Made by a program: the position numbers and the translations under genes. From Yoonia sp. (GTDB lineage Bacteria > Pseudomonadota > Alphaproteobacteria > Rhodobacterales > Rhodobacteraceae): a stretch of 34,830 nt of DNA. The notes below the pieces were generated by a model. That model was not told where the DNA came from. It did no database searches and saw nothing but the letters and a program-made list of their open reading frames with translations. Positions 24,091-33,026 of this stretch are shown here, one piece after another. Positions within the stretch are counted from its first letter, which is position 1, and the number at the start of each line of letters is the position of its first letter. The stretch covers positions 1 through 34,830 of the forward strand of contig JAPKCP010000002.1 of assembly GCA_028822885.1 (NCBI GenBank), written 5' to 3'.

Positions 24091-25188
24091 ATGCTGATTG
24101 ATCGCCTCACTCCCTATGCTGCCGTTGCTGCTGATCTTGGCGTTGACGCTGTGGCTCTTGTGCCCGGCCCTAATTTTACCCGTGCCATTGGCCAAGCGTT
24201 CATGAGTCACGAACGGCCATTCGTCGTTGTTATCCCTGCAGACGGTACACCCGTAGCGCTTGTTCCCAACCTGGAACTTGGCAGTTGGGATCAGGTCGGC
24301 TTCGCTGGAGCAGTTTTCGACTGGTGCGACCAAACAGGCTATAACGATGCCTTCGCAGCCTTGGCAGAACACCTCGGCATCAAATCACTTGCCGTCGAAG
24401 GTCAGGTCATGCGGGTCTTCACACACCATGCATTGCTCAAAGCCCAGCCAGACCTGAACATTATAGACGGTGAACGCAAAATTTCGGCCCTGCGCATGAT
24501 CAAAACAGACGAAGACATCTTGGCACTGCGCGAGGCCATTGCAATATCCGAACGCGCACTCGTCCATACATTAACTACAATTAGAGCAGGCCAAACTGAA
24601 AAACAGGTTGAACAAGTCCTTATCCAAGCCCTTTTTGCGGAAGGGGCTGACGACCAGTCATTCTCACCCATCGTCGTTGCTGGGGCAAATTCCGCCATGC
24701 CGCATGCGCACGCTGGCGAGACAATCCTGAAAGATGGCGATGCAATCCTGATCGACTTTGGCGCCCGCAAAAACGGCTTTGCTGCAGACATCACGCGCAC
24801 CTTCTTCCTTGGTCACGCAAGCAACGAGCAACGTGCCGTTTACAATGCCGTTCTGCAAGCAAACCTTGTTGGCCATAAAGTCACGAAGGCAGGCATCACA
24901 GCCCACGACATTGACGACGCCGTAACCAGCCATCTCGAATCCACACCTTATGCCGACCGCATTCGCACCAAAACTGGCCACGGTTTGGGGCGCGAGGTTC
25001 ACGAAGCACCTTACATCATGCGCGGAAACCACATGGTTCTTCCCGCTGGCACTGTCTACACGAACGAACCCGGTCTTTATGAGATCGGTAACTTCGGGGT
25101 CCGTATCGAAGATGATATCCTCATCACCGACGACGGCTGCATATCCCTGACGACATTCCCGAAAGAGCTGATGATCCTCCCATGTTAA
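24091..25188 (+). CDS. M24-family Xaa-Pro dipeptidase/aminopeptidase
   Basis: The 365-residue product has the pita-bread fold of M24 peptidases. All five dinuclear metal ligands are visible: Asp222 in LIDFGARK, Asp233 in AADITRTF, His297 in TGHGLGREVHEAPY, Glu326 in YTNEPGLYE and Glu340 in GVRIEDDI. The N-terminal half is the creatinase-type domain. It should be an active cytoplasmic Xaa-Pro peptidase, though some family members act on other amides. It sits inside the importer operon, after dppA and overlapping dppB by seven bases, so imported peptides may be its substrates. The ATG at 24091 has no good Shine-Dalgarno sequence, and its upstream region is occupied by a hairpin and a pyrimidine-rich tract. 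Confidence 0.9.
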   Translation: MLIDRLTPYAAVAADLGVDAVALVPGPNFTRAIGQAFMSHERPFVVVIPADGTPVALVPNLELGSWDQVGFAGAVFDWCDQTGYNDAFAALAEHLGIKSLAVEGQVMRVFTHHALLKAQPDLNIIDGERKISALRMIKTDEDILALREAIAISERALVHTLTTIRAGQTEKQVEQVLIQALFAEGADDQSFSPIVVAGANSAMPHAHAGETILKDGDAILIDFGARKNGFAADITRTFFLGHASNEQRAVYNAVLQANLVGHKVTKAGITAHDIDDAVTSHLESTPYADRIRTKTGHGLGREVHEAPYIMRGNHMVLPAGTVYTNEPGLYEIGNFGVRIEDDILITDDGCISLTTFPKELMILPC

Positions 25189-26189
25189 ACTATATCCTCA
25201 GTCGCATACTGACATTTATACCAACATTCGTTGGCGTAACGTTAATTTCCTTTGGATTTATTCGCGTCCTTCCCGGCGACCCCATCATTGTGATGGCTGG
25301 CGAACGTGGGCTATCTGAGGAACGCTACGCCGAACTATCCGCACAATTTGGGTTTGATCGGCCGCTCTACGCGCAGTTCTGGGAATACCTGGTTGGCGTG
25401 GTACAAGGCGACCTTGGCAATTCGTTTGTAACCAAACGGCCCGTCTGGGACGAGTTCTTCACCCTCTTCCCTGCAACATTAGAACTGTCAGCATGCGCGA
25501 TGCTCTTCGCGCTCGCGCTTGGCCTGCCCGCTGGTGTGATCGCAGCCGTAAACCGCGGCAAGTTTTTTGACCGCGCACTGATGTCTACAGCGCTTATTGG
25601 CTACTCCATGCCAATCTTCTGGTGGGCGTTGCTTCTGATCATCGTCTTCTCAGGCAACCTACAATGGACACCTGTTTCGGGCAGGATCGACCTGCTTTAC
25701 TACTTCCCTGACCCGACTGGTTTCATGCTTATCGACAGCATTGCATCAGGCCAAACGGGGGCATTCAAGTCAGCGGTGCGCCATCTGATCTTACCCACAA
25801 TCGTTCTAGGCACCATCCCATTGGCGGTAATCGCGCGGCAAACACGATCTGCAATGCTCGAAGTCTTGGGAGAGGATTACATTCGCACGGCCAAAGCCAA
25901 AGGCCTGTCCGCCGGTCGCATTAACGGCATCCATGCGTTGCGCAACGCGCTGATCCCAGTCATCACAGTCATCGGCCTGTCGGTCGGCACGCTATTAGCA
26001 GGCGCAATCCTCACAGAAACCATCTTTTCATGGCCCGGAATTGGCAAATGGATGGTCGATAGCATCTTCCGCCGCGACTACCCTGTCGTGCAGGGCGGCC
26101 TGTTGCTCATCGCCGTGATGGTCATGGTCGTGAACCTGACCGTCGACATGCTCTACGGCGTCATCAACCCTAAAATCAGGAAACGCTGA
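25182..26189 (+). CDS. dppB: DppB-like dipeptide ABC transporter permease
   Basis: The 335-residue inner-membrane permease has about six membrane segments. It opens with the family pattern NYILSRILTFIPTFVGVTL and RVLPGDPI, and carries the EAA loop that contacts the ATPases in DYIRTAKAKGLSAGRINGIH. Its start overlaps the M24 peptidase stop by seven bases, and its own stop shares one base with the dppC start, so translation of the cluster is coupled. It pairs with DppC to form the channel. Confidence 0.95.
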   Translation: MLNYILSRILTFIPTFVGVTLISFGFIRVLPGDPIIVMAGERGLSEERYAELSAQFGFDRPLYAQFWEYLVGVVQGDLGNSFVTKRPVWDEFFTLFPATLELSACAMLFALALGLPAGVIAAVNRGKFFDRALMSTALIGYSMPIFWWALLLIIVFSGNLQWTPVSGRIDLLYYFPDPTGFMLIDSIASGQTGAFKSAVRHLILPTIVLGTIPLAVIARQTRSAMLEVLGEDYIRTAKAKGLSAGRINGIHALRNALIPVITVIGLSVGTLLAGAILTETIFSWPGIGKWMVDSIFRRDYPVVQGGLLLIAVMVMVVNLTVDMLYGVINPKIRKR

Positions 26190-27073
26190 TGACCGAACTT
26201 GCACATTCCCGCCCCGGTCGCCTAAGCGAATTCTGGTTCTATTTCCGCGAAAACCGTGGGGCCGTTATTGGCCTTTGGATTTTTGCGGCCTTCGCATTTG
26301 TGGCAGTTTTTGGCCCATGGATCGCACCGCATAGCCCGACTGAGCAGTTCCGCGAATTCGCTCTTTTACCGCCAGTCTGGCAAGAAGGCGGCAGCTGGTC
26401 CTACATCCTTGGAACCGACCCACTTGGCCGTGATATGCTGTCCCGCCTCATCGTTGGTGCGCGTTATTCATTCTTTGTCGGCATCGTTGTTGTCTCAATT
26501 GCTGCGTCAGGTGGCATTGTCGTCGGGCTAATTTCAGGTTTCGCACCTAAGTGGCTCGATTCAATAATTATGCGGATAATGGATATCATCTTAGCGTTTC
26601 CATCACTACTGTTGGCGTTGGTCCTCGTTGCCATCCTTGGCCCGTCACTGACCAACGCAATGATCGCCATCGCAATTGTTTTACAGCCACATTACGTGCG
26701 GCTGACGCGTGCAAGCGTGCTGGCAGAACGGCAAAAAGACTACGTGACATCAGCCCGCGTGGCGGGTGCGACTAAGGCACGATTGATGTTCATAACCGTA
26801 TTACCAAATTGCCTTGCACCGATCATCGTGCAAGGGGCTTTGTCATTTTCAACAGCAATTCTTGACGCTGCGGCACTTGGCTTCCTTGGTATGGGCGCAC
26901 AACCGCCAACCCCAGAATGGGGCACGATGCTGGCTGAGGCCCGCGAATTTATCCTGCGTGCATGGTGGGTTGTCACCTTCCCCGGCATCGCGATCCTTGT
27001 CACCGTTCTGGCCATCAATCTGATGGGCGACGGCTTGCGCGACGCGCTTGACCCCAAATTGAAGCGGAGCTGA
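26189..27073 (+). CDS. dppC: DppC-like dipeptide ABC transporter permease
   Basis: The 294-residue second permease subunit has the N-terminal cytoplasmic tail and first helix usual for DppC/OppC. The characteristic GTDPLGRDMLSRLIVGARYS periplasmic-side motif follows, then the EAA loop in DYVTSARVAGATKARLMFI. GMGAQPPTPEWGTMLAEAR near the C-terminus is also a family hallmark. It overlaps dppB by one base, and dppD follows after a one-base gap. Confidence 0.95.
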   Translation: MTELAHSRPGRLSEFWFYFRENRGAVIGLWIFAAFAFVAVFGPWIAPHSPTEQFREFALLPPVWQEGGSWSYILGTDPLGRDMLSRLIVGARYSFFVGIVVVSIAASGGIVVGLISGFAPKWLDSIIMRIMDIILAFPSLLLALVLVAILGPSLTNAMIAIAIVLQPHYVRLTRASVLAERQKDYVTSARVAGATKARLMFITVLPNCLAPIIVQGALSFSTAILDAAALGFLGMGAQPPTPEWGTMLAEAREFILRAWWVVTFPGIAILVTVLAINLMGDGLRDALDPKLKRS

Positions 27074-27074
27074 T

Positions 27075-28052
27075 ATGTCACTCCTACGCATCCGCAACCT
27101 ATCTGTAGATTTTGCAACAGCCTCCGGTCAATTTCGGGCGGTCGATCAGGTCGACCAAGACGTCGATACAGGTGAAATCCTTGCCATCGTTGGCGAAAGT
27201 GGGTCGGGAAAATCTGTCTCGATGCTTGCTGTGATGGGCCTTCTCCCTTGGACGGCGACCGTCAAAGCAGACGAGATGTCTTTTGACGGCCAGAACTTAC
27301 TGACCATGGACAACAAAGCGCGGCGCAAGATCGTCGGCAACGATTTAGCGATGATCTTCCAAGAACCGATGTCGTCACTGAACCCTTGCTTCCCTGTCGG
27401 GTGGCAAATCAAAGAATCCTTGCGCGTTCATCTGGGTCTTAACCGCAAACAGCGGCATGCCCGCGCGATTGAACTGTTCGAACAAGTGGGCATCCCTGAC
27501 CCCGAAAAACGTCTCTGGGCATACCCACACCAAATGTCAGGTGGCATGAACCAGCGCGTGATGATCGCCATGGCCATTGCTTGCAAACCCAAACTGCTGA
27601 TCGCAGACGAGCCGACGACTGCTCTTGATGTGACAATCCAAGCGCAGATACTGGACCTGCTGGCGTCGCTACGCGAAGAAACTGGAATGGGCCTCGTGCT
27701 TATTACCCATGATATGGGCGTTGTGGCTGAAACGGCAGAACGGGTCAGCGTGCAATACGCGGGCCAAAAGATCGAGGAACAACAGGTAGTTCCACTGTTT
27801 GAGACCCCACACCACCCTTACACGAATGCGCTTCTTGATGCACTACCAGAGCGGGCCACAGACAAACGCCTACCGACAATTCCCGGCGTTGTTCCCGGCC
27901 AATTTGACCGACCAACCGGGTGTCTTTTTTCACCGCGCTGCAAATACGCGGACACCAATTGCAGGGGTGTCAGCCCCCCCCCGCAATCCGAAGCAATTGG
28001 CCGCGCGCGCTGCTTCTACCCGCTTAACACCAGTGAGAGGCAAGCCTCATGA
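27075..28052 (+). CDS. dppD: DppD-like dipeptide ABC transporter ATPase
   Basis: The 325-residue ATPase has Walker A GESGSGKS (40-47), Q-loop FQEPMSSLNP near 95-104, signature MSGGMNQ (154-160) and Walker B LLIADEP (174-180). The C-terminal oligopeptide-transporter domain keeps four cysteines (GCLFSPRCKYADTNC and RARCF), a pattern that binds an iron-sulfur cluster in some DppD proteins. Together with DppF it would drive peptide import. It overlaps dppF by four bases. Confidence 0.95.
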   Translation: MSLLRIRNLSVDFATASGQFRAVDQVDQDVDTGEILAIVGESGSGKSVSMLAVMGLLPWTATVKADEMSFDGQNLLTMDNKARRKIVGNDLAMIFQEPMSSLNPCFPVGWQIKESLRVHLGLNRKQRHARAIELFEQVGIPDPEKRLWAYPHQMSGGMNQRVMIAMAIACKPKLLIADEPTTALDVTIQAQILDLLASLREETGMGLVLITHDMGVVAETAERVSVQYAGQKIEEQQVVPLFETPHHPYTNALLDALPERATDKRLPTIPGVVPGQFDRPTGCLFSPRCKYADTNCRGVSPPPQSEAIGRARCFYPLNTSERQAS

Positions 28053-29005
28053 CCACCCCCGTAATGACAGCCACCGCACTTACGCGGCACTATGACGTCG
28101 GCGGTGGGATATTCAGCAAGCCGCAAACTCTTAAGGCAGTTGGTGGGGTTAATTTCTCACTATCACCCGGCAAGACGCTCGCTGTTGTTGGGGAAAGCGG
28201 GTGTGGCAAGTCCACCCTCGCCCGATTGGTCACGATGATCGAAGAGCCAACATCTGGGTCATTCGCGATCGAGGGGAACACCGTCCTACCAGAAAACTGG
28301 GCAAGTCTGCGCAGTTCGGTGCAAATCGTCTTCCAAGACCCCTATGGTTCGCTCAACCCACGTCAACGGATCGCACAAATCCTCGAAGAGCCGCTGGTAA
28401 TTAATCGGCCAGATATGTCGCGCCAAGACCGTGAGGCGAAAGCGCGTGAAATGATCACATTAGTCGGTTTACGGCCCGAGCATTACGACCGCTACCCGCA
28501 CATGTTCTCAGGGGGCCAACGCCAACGTATCGCGATTGCCCGTGCGCTTATGCTTGATCCAAAAGTGTTAGTATTAGATGAACCGGTTTCAGCGCTCGAC
28601 CTGTCAATCCAGTCTGCAATCCTCAATCTGCTCGTTGACCTGCAAGATCGGTTGCAACTGGCTTACCTCTTTATCTCGCATGACCTGTCCGTTGTGCAGC
28701 ATGTCGCGGACGACGTGATCGTCATGTATCTGGGCCGCGCCGTTGAACGTGGAGCGAAGGAAGCGATTTTTGCCGCCCCCAAACATCCTTATACCAAGGC
28801 CTTGCTTTCGGCGACGCCCCAAGCGGACCCGAGGGCCAAGAAAGAACGGATCAAATTGACTGGCGAACTTCCATCGCCTTTGTCAGTTCCTGACGGCTGC
28901 CCCTTTGCGCCACGCTGCTGGAAGGCGCAAGATCAGTGCCGAACAGACCGGCCTGACCTTTCAGACGATCCACATGCAGCAGCTTGCTTCTTCCCTGAAA
29001 ATTAG
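28049..29005 (+). CDS. dppF: DppF-like dipeptide ABC transporter ATPase
   Basis: The 318-residue second ATPase has Walker A GESGCGKS (48-55), the Q-loop FQDPYGSLNP, signature FSGGQ (153-157) and Walker B VLVLDEP (173-179). The C-terminus has the cysteine-rich GCPFAPRCWKAQDQC and AACFFPEN ending. It is the last gene of the importer operon. Its TAG stop overlaps the TAA stop of the convergent potI in a shared TTAG, and no terminator hairpin is visible between them. Confidence 0.95.
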   Translation: MTTPVMTATALTRHYDVGGGIFSKPQTLKAVGGVNFSLSPGKTLAVVGESGCGKSTLARLVTMIEEPTSGSFAIEGNTVLPENWASLRSSVQIVFQDPYGSLNPRQRIAQILEEPLVINRPDMSRQDREAKAREMITLVGLRPEHYDRYPHMFSGGQRQRIAIARALMLDPKVLVLDEPVSALDLSIQSAILNLLVDLQDRLQLAYLFISHDLSVVQHVADDVIVMYLGRAVERGAKEAIFAAPKHPYTKALLSATPQADPRAKKERIKLTGELPSPLSVPDGCPFAPRCWKAQDQCRTDRPDLSDDPHAAACFFPEN

Positions 29006-29817
29006 GTCCGCGCGGCTCGCATCTCGTCCGCTTTGGCACGGGCGACATTGCGTTTTATCACCAGCGATGCGGTGATCACGCCGACAGTCACGATTCCAAT
29101 CATAATGGCCGAGAGCGCGTTAATTTCAGGTGTAACCCCCAGCCGTACAGCCGAGAATATCTTAATCGGCAGCGTCGTAGATGACGGTCCAGACGCAAAA
29201 GATGCGATTACCAAATCATCTAACGACAAGGTGAAAGCCAGCAGCCAGCCCGCGATCACAGACGGCGCAATAATTGGCAATGTCACAGACCGGAACGCAT
29301 CAAACGGCGTGCAGCCAAGGTCCAATGCCGCTTCTTCCAGCGACTTGTCAAAACTGACCAAACGCGACGAGACTACGACCGAAACGTAGCACATGGAAAA
29401 CGTCGTGTGGGCAAGCACGATCGTGGTCACGCCGCGCGGCACATCAAGCGCAATGAAGAAGAGTAGTAGGGATAATCCGGTAATCACTTCAGGCATGACA
29501 AGTGGCGCGTAAACCATGCCCGAAAACAAAGTCCGACCAAAAAATCGCCCGCCGCGGACCATCACATATGCGGCCATGGTTCCCAGAATTGTGGCGAGCG
29601 TTGAGGACCAAAAGCCAACCTTCACAGTCACCCAAGCGGCGTCCAAGAATGCCTCGTTCTGCATCAGTTCGCCGTACCACTTGGTTGAAAACCCTGCCCA
29701 AACAGTGACCAAACGGCTTTCATTGAAGCTGTAGATCACCAAGATCAGCATTGGCAAATATAAGAACACAAAGCCAAGCGTCAGGGACGTCGCATTGAAC
29801 CAACTAAAGCGTTTCAT
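29002..29817 (-). CDS. potI: PotI-like putrescine ABC transporter permease
   Basis: The 271-residue permease belongs to the PotC/PotI group. It has about six membrane segments, starting with LTLGFVFLYLPMLILVIYSF and the typical FNESRLVTVWAGFSTKWY segment. The EAA loop is EEAALDLGCTPFDAFRSVTL. It overlaps potH by four bases (ATGA) and ends the pot operon tail-to-tail with dppF. Assignment to putrescine rather than spermidine comes from the PotF-like binding protein of the same operon. Confidence 0.92.
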   Translation of the reverse strand: MKRFSWFNATSLTLGFVFLYLPMLILVIYSFNESRLVTVWAGFSTKWYGELMQNEAFLDAAWVTVKVGFWSSTLATILGTMAAYVMVRGGRFFGRTLFSGMVYAPLVMPEVITGLSLLLFFIALDVPRGVTTIVLAHTTFSMCYVSVVVSSRLVSFDKSLEEAALDLGCTPFDAFRSVTLPIIAPSVIAGWLLAFTLSLDDLVIASFASGPSSTTLPIKIFSAVRLGVTPEINALSAIMIGIVTVGVITASLVIKRNVARAKADEMRAART

Positions 29818-30704
29818 CCGTCGATCTCCCGCTGTTTCTGCTCATTGCGCTGAAACAGGATGATTGGGATGATCAAGATCAGCAGGAGAATGACAGCGAC
29901 GGTCGACGCGACTGGCCAATCGCGGTTGGAAAAGAATTCTTCCCACAGGATTTTGCCAATCATCAAAGTGTCAGACCCACCCAACAATGACGGGATCACA
30001 AATTCGCCCAGCGCCGGGATGAAGACAAGGAAACACCCAGCAATGACTCCAGACTTTGCCAAAGGAACGGTGACGAGCCAGAAGGCCTGTGTACGGGTGC
30101 ATCCAAGGTCCTCTGCTGCCTCCAAAAGGCTGTCATCCATTTTTTCTAAAGCTGCGTAGATCGGGAGAACCATGAACGGCAAATAAGTGTAAACGATGCC
30201 GATATAGACGGCGATGTTCGTATTTAGAATGGTCAGCGGTGTCTCAATGACACCCATACCTAAGAGCAATTGGTTAAGATAACCTTCACTCCCCAAAATT
30301 CCGATCCATGCGTAGACACGTATCAAAAACGACGTCCAAAATGGCAAGATAATCAACATCATCAACGTCGGCCGCCATTCTTCGGCGGCACGGGCCATAC
30401 CGTATGCGATAGGAAAGCCCACGAGCAGCGTAAAAAACGTCGCAATTAACGCAATTTTCAGACTCGACAGATATGCCTTCCAATACAGATCATCGGAGGT
30501 CAAAAATGCATAGTTTTCCCAACTCAATTCTGCCCAGAATGCCCGGATGCCAGTCCAACCTTCAGCAAGATCTAACTGCGGTCCATAAGGTGGGATCGAC
30601 AATTCATAATACGAAAAACTTATCCGCAACACGATCAAGAATGGCGCAAGGAACAGCGCCAAAAGCCAGAAATACGGAACTGCAATGAGAGTGAAACGCC
30701 GCAT
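29814..30704 (-). CDS. potH: PotH-like putrescine ABC transporter permease
   Basis: The 296-residue permease belongs to the PotB/PotH group. The N-terminal segment VPYFWLLALFLAPFLIVLRI is a membrane helix, followed by family patterns such as FPIAYGMARA and LIILPFWTSFLIRVYAWIGI. The EAA loop is LEAAEDLGCTRTQAFWLVTV. Its ATG directly abuts the potG stop, and its own stop overlaps the potI start, so the three genes are tightly coupled. Confidence 0.93.
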   Translation of the reverse strand: MRRFTLIAVPYFWLLALFLAPFLIVLRISFSYYELSIPPYGPQLDLAEGWTGIRAFWAELSWENYAFLTSDDLYWKAYLSSLKIALIATFFTLLVGFPIAYGMARAAEEWRPTLMMLIILPFWTSFLIRVYAWIGILGSEGYLNQLLLGMGVIETPLTILNTNIAVYIGIVYTYLPFMVLPIYAALEKMDDSLLEAAEDLGCTRTQAFWLVTVPLAKSGVIAGCFLVFIPALGEFVIPSLLGGSDTLMIGKILWEEFFSNRDWPVASTVAVILLLILIIPIILFQRNEQKQREIDG

Positions 30705-31832
30705 CTATTTGGTCAACACGACACCAGCGGTGTCGGTCCATGACAGCCAAACGGTATCTTCCCATGTGAAACTACGGCGTGCAATCCGGCGATTATTTGC
30801 AGTTTGTGCCTTGATTACTTTGCCACCCGGAAGTTCAACATGGTAGGTTGAAATATTACCAAGATAGGCAATGTCCAGAACCGCACCTTTAACCTTGTTG
30901 GGGCGATCCTGCGGCTCATCAACAGTAATCGTGACTTTCTCAGGGCGAACGGCAAAGGTGCATCTCGCATCCTCAGTCAAATCAGACTTCGCAGTGATAG
31001 GTTTTTGGCCCTCCGCCCATGAAATTGTGGCCATCCCGTCCACTACAGTCGCGTGACCTTCAATCAGGTTAACCTCGCCGATAAAGTCAGCCACATAGAC
31101 CGAATTAGGCGTTTCATAAATCCGGTCTGGCGTAGCGACTTGAACAATGACCCCAGAATCCATCACAGCGACGCGGGACGCAACCGTCATCGCCTCTTCC
31201 TGATCATGGGTTACGATCACAAATGTGGTACCCGTCTTTTCCTGAATATCCATTAATTCAAACTGAGTCTCATGTCGCAGTTTTTTATCCAAAGCGCCCA
31301 ATGGCTCATCGAGCAACAGCAACTTCGGTGCCTTCGCCAAGGATCGGGCCAAGGCGACCCGCTGACGTTGCCCACCAGAAATCTGGTGAGGCTTGCGCTT
31401 CCCAAACTGTTGCAGCCGCGTCAGGCGCAGCATCTCATCCACGCGCCCCGGAATATCGGCAGCGGCCATGTCAGACCTTTTCAGGCCAAACGCAATATTG
31501 TCGTAGACAGTTAGATGCGGAAACAGCGCGTAAGACTGGAACATCATGTTCACAGCCCGCTGGTTTGGCGGTACGTTCGCGATGTCTTTGCCATCCAGCT
31601 CAATCGAGCCACTTGTAGGCTTTTCAAAGCCTGCGAGCATCCGCATGAGTGTGGTTTTACCGCAGCCAGACGGTCCCAAAAGGGCAAAAAACTCTCGTGC
31701 GTAAATATCGAGGGTTAGGTTATCGATAGCCGTAAAATCACCGAATTTCTTCGTAACATTGCGAAAGCTGATCAACGGCTTTTGCGTCGCGTCCTCCCAA
31801 GGGGCAAAAATGTCTTGTGGGGATTGCGCCAT
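30705..31832 (-). CDS. potG: PotG-like putrescine ABC transporter ATPase
   Basis: The 375-residue ATPase has Walker A GPSGCGKT (53-60), Q-loop MMFQSYALFPHLTV, signature ISGGQ (151-155) and Walker B LLLLDEP (171-177). A C-terminal TOBE-like beta domain follows (FAVRPEKVTI onward), typical of the PotA/PotG group. It powers import of polyamine through PotH and PotI. A perfect 11-bp hairpin separates it from the upstream binding-protein gene, which may set unequal expression. Confidence 0.95.
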   Translation of the reverse strand: MAQSPQDIFAPWEDATQKPLISFRNVTKKFGDFTAIDNLTLDIYAREFFALLGPSGCGKTTLMRMLAGFEKPTSGSIELDGKDIANVPPNQRAVNMMFQSYALFPHLTVYDNIAFGLKRSDMAAADIPGRVDEMLRLTRLQQFGKRKPHQISGGQRQRVALARSLAKAPKLLLLDEPLGALDKKLRHETQFELMDIQEKTGTTFVIVTHDQEEAMTVASRVAVMDSGVIVQVATPDRIYETPNSVYVADFIGEVNLIEGHATVVDGMATISWAEGQKPITAKSDLTEDARCTFAVRPEKVTITVDEPQDRPNKVKGAVLDIAYLGNISTYHVELPGGKVIKAQTANNRRIARRSFTWEDTVWLSWTDTAGVVLTK

Positions 31833-31861
31833 GTGTATCAGCCCTCATGCTGGGTTCTTGT

Positions 31862-31895
31862 GGCGCGCACCGAGACTTCCGGTGCGCGCCTTTTT
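31862..31895 (+). other. Strong hairpin between potF and potG, T tract on the plus strand
   Basis: GGCGCGCACCG (31862-31872) pairs with CGGTGCGCGCC (31880-31890) around a seven-base loop; TTTTT follows on the plus strand only. For the minus-strand pot operon there is no U run, so it probably stabilises potF mRNA or attenuates. On the plus strand it looks like an intrinsic terminator, though no plus-strand gene precedes it. Confidence 0.8.
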
Positions 31896-31908
31896 ACCAA
31901 TTCTGTGC

Positions 31909-32988
31909 TTAGGTTCCGGACTTAATTTTTGTCCACAAACGGGTCACAGTCCGCTGCACACGTGACCCATAAGGAGTCGTTGTATACAGTTTTTCAAGCG
32001 TTGCCGCATCTGGGTAAATCGCCGTGTCACCAATCACGTCCTCAACAAGCAAAGCCTGTGACGCAAGATTCCCGTTGGCGTAATAAACATAGTTCGACGC
32101 ATCGGCCATGTTCTGCGCATCAAGAATGAAGTTCAAGAACGTGTGGGCCGCGTCCACGTTTGGCGCATCCACTGGAATGGCCATTTGGTCGAACCACATC
32201 AAAGCCCCTTCGACAGGGGCATTATATGCGATCTCAACGCCATTTTCAGCCTCAGCCGCACGATCACGCGCCTGCAGGATATCACCTGACCAACCGAACG
32301 CCACGCAGATGTCACCGTTCGCCAGCGCATTGATGTATTCCGACGAATGGAATTTCTGGATATATGGACGCACAGCCAGCAAGACGTCTTCAGTTTTTGC
32401 TATCACATCAGGGTCTTGGCTGTCGGGATCTTCACCAATGTAGTTCAGCGCAGCAGGGATAATCTCAGCAGGAGCATCAAGGAAATGCACGCCACATGCG
32501 GCCAGCTTTTCCATGTTCTCAGGGTTAAACACCAATTCAAGCGAATTGATCGGTGCATCTTCACCAAGGATTTCCTGCACTTTACCAACATTCACGCCAA
32601 GGCCGGTCGTACCCCACATATAATTGATAGAATACGCATTTCCTGGATCATACTGTGCTGTCCGGTCTTGGATAACATCCCAGAGGTTGACGGCATTTGG
32701 GAGCTTAGTAAAATCAAGCGGCTGGAAGGCCCCAGCAGTGATTTGGCGTTGTAAGAACGTCCCAGACGGAACCACAACATCGTATCCAGACGACCCGGCG
32801 AGCATCTTTGTCTCAAGGACTTCGTTGCTGTCGAACACATCGTAGATCAGATCGATCCCGGTTTCTTCTTCAAACTTGGTCAGCAAATCTTCGTCGATAT
32901 AGTCGGACCAGTTATAAACACGGACCTCTTCGGCGAAGGCCGCGCTTGCGAATGTCGTCGTCGCCAGCAGCAAGGCAATCTTTTTCAT
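31909..32988 (-). CDS. potF: PotF-like putrescine-binding protein
   Basis: The 359-residue periplasmic protein has a signal peptide of 19 residues (cleavage after AFA). The mature part matches E. coli PotF by eye: VYNWSDYIDEDLLTKFEEET, YDVFDSNEVLETKMLAGSSG, PYGS-type loop, FHSSEYINALANGDICVAFGW and RLWTKIKSG at the end. Polyamine-ligand residues (Trp and Asp in NWSDY, Asp in YDVFDSNE) are kept, so putrescine or a related diamine is expected. GGGAG upstream supports the start. It leads the potFGHI operon and is divergent from the aminotransferase. Confidence 0.95.
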   Translation of the reverse strand: MKKIALLLATTTFASAAFAEEVRVYNWSDYIDEDLLTKFEEETGIDLIYDVFDSNEVLETKMLAGSSGYDVVVPSGTFLQRQITAGAFQPLDFTKLPNAVNLWDVIQDRTAQYDPGNAYSINYMWGTTGLGVNVGKVQEILGEDAPINSLELVFNPENMEKLAACGVHFLDAPAEIIPAALNYIGEDPDSQDPDVIAKTEDVLLAVRPYIQKFHSSEYINALANGDICVAFGWSGDILQARDRAAEAENGVEIAYNAPVEGALMWFDQMAIPVDAPNVDAAHTFLNFILDAQNMADASNYVYYANGNLASQALLVEDVIGDTAIYPDAATLEKLYTTTPYGSRVQRTVTRLWTKIKSGT

Positions 32989-33026
32989 CAGTATCTCCCG
33001 TCAATGTCACTGAGAATCTCTTGCTC

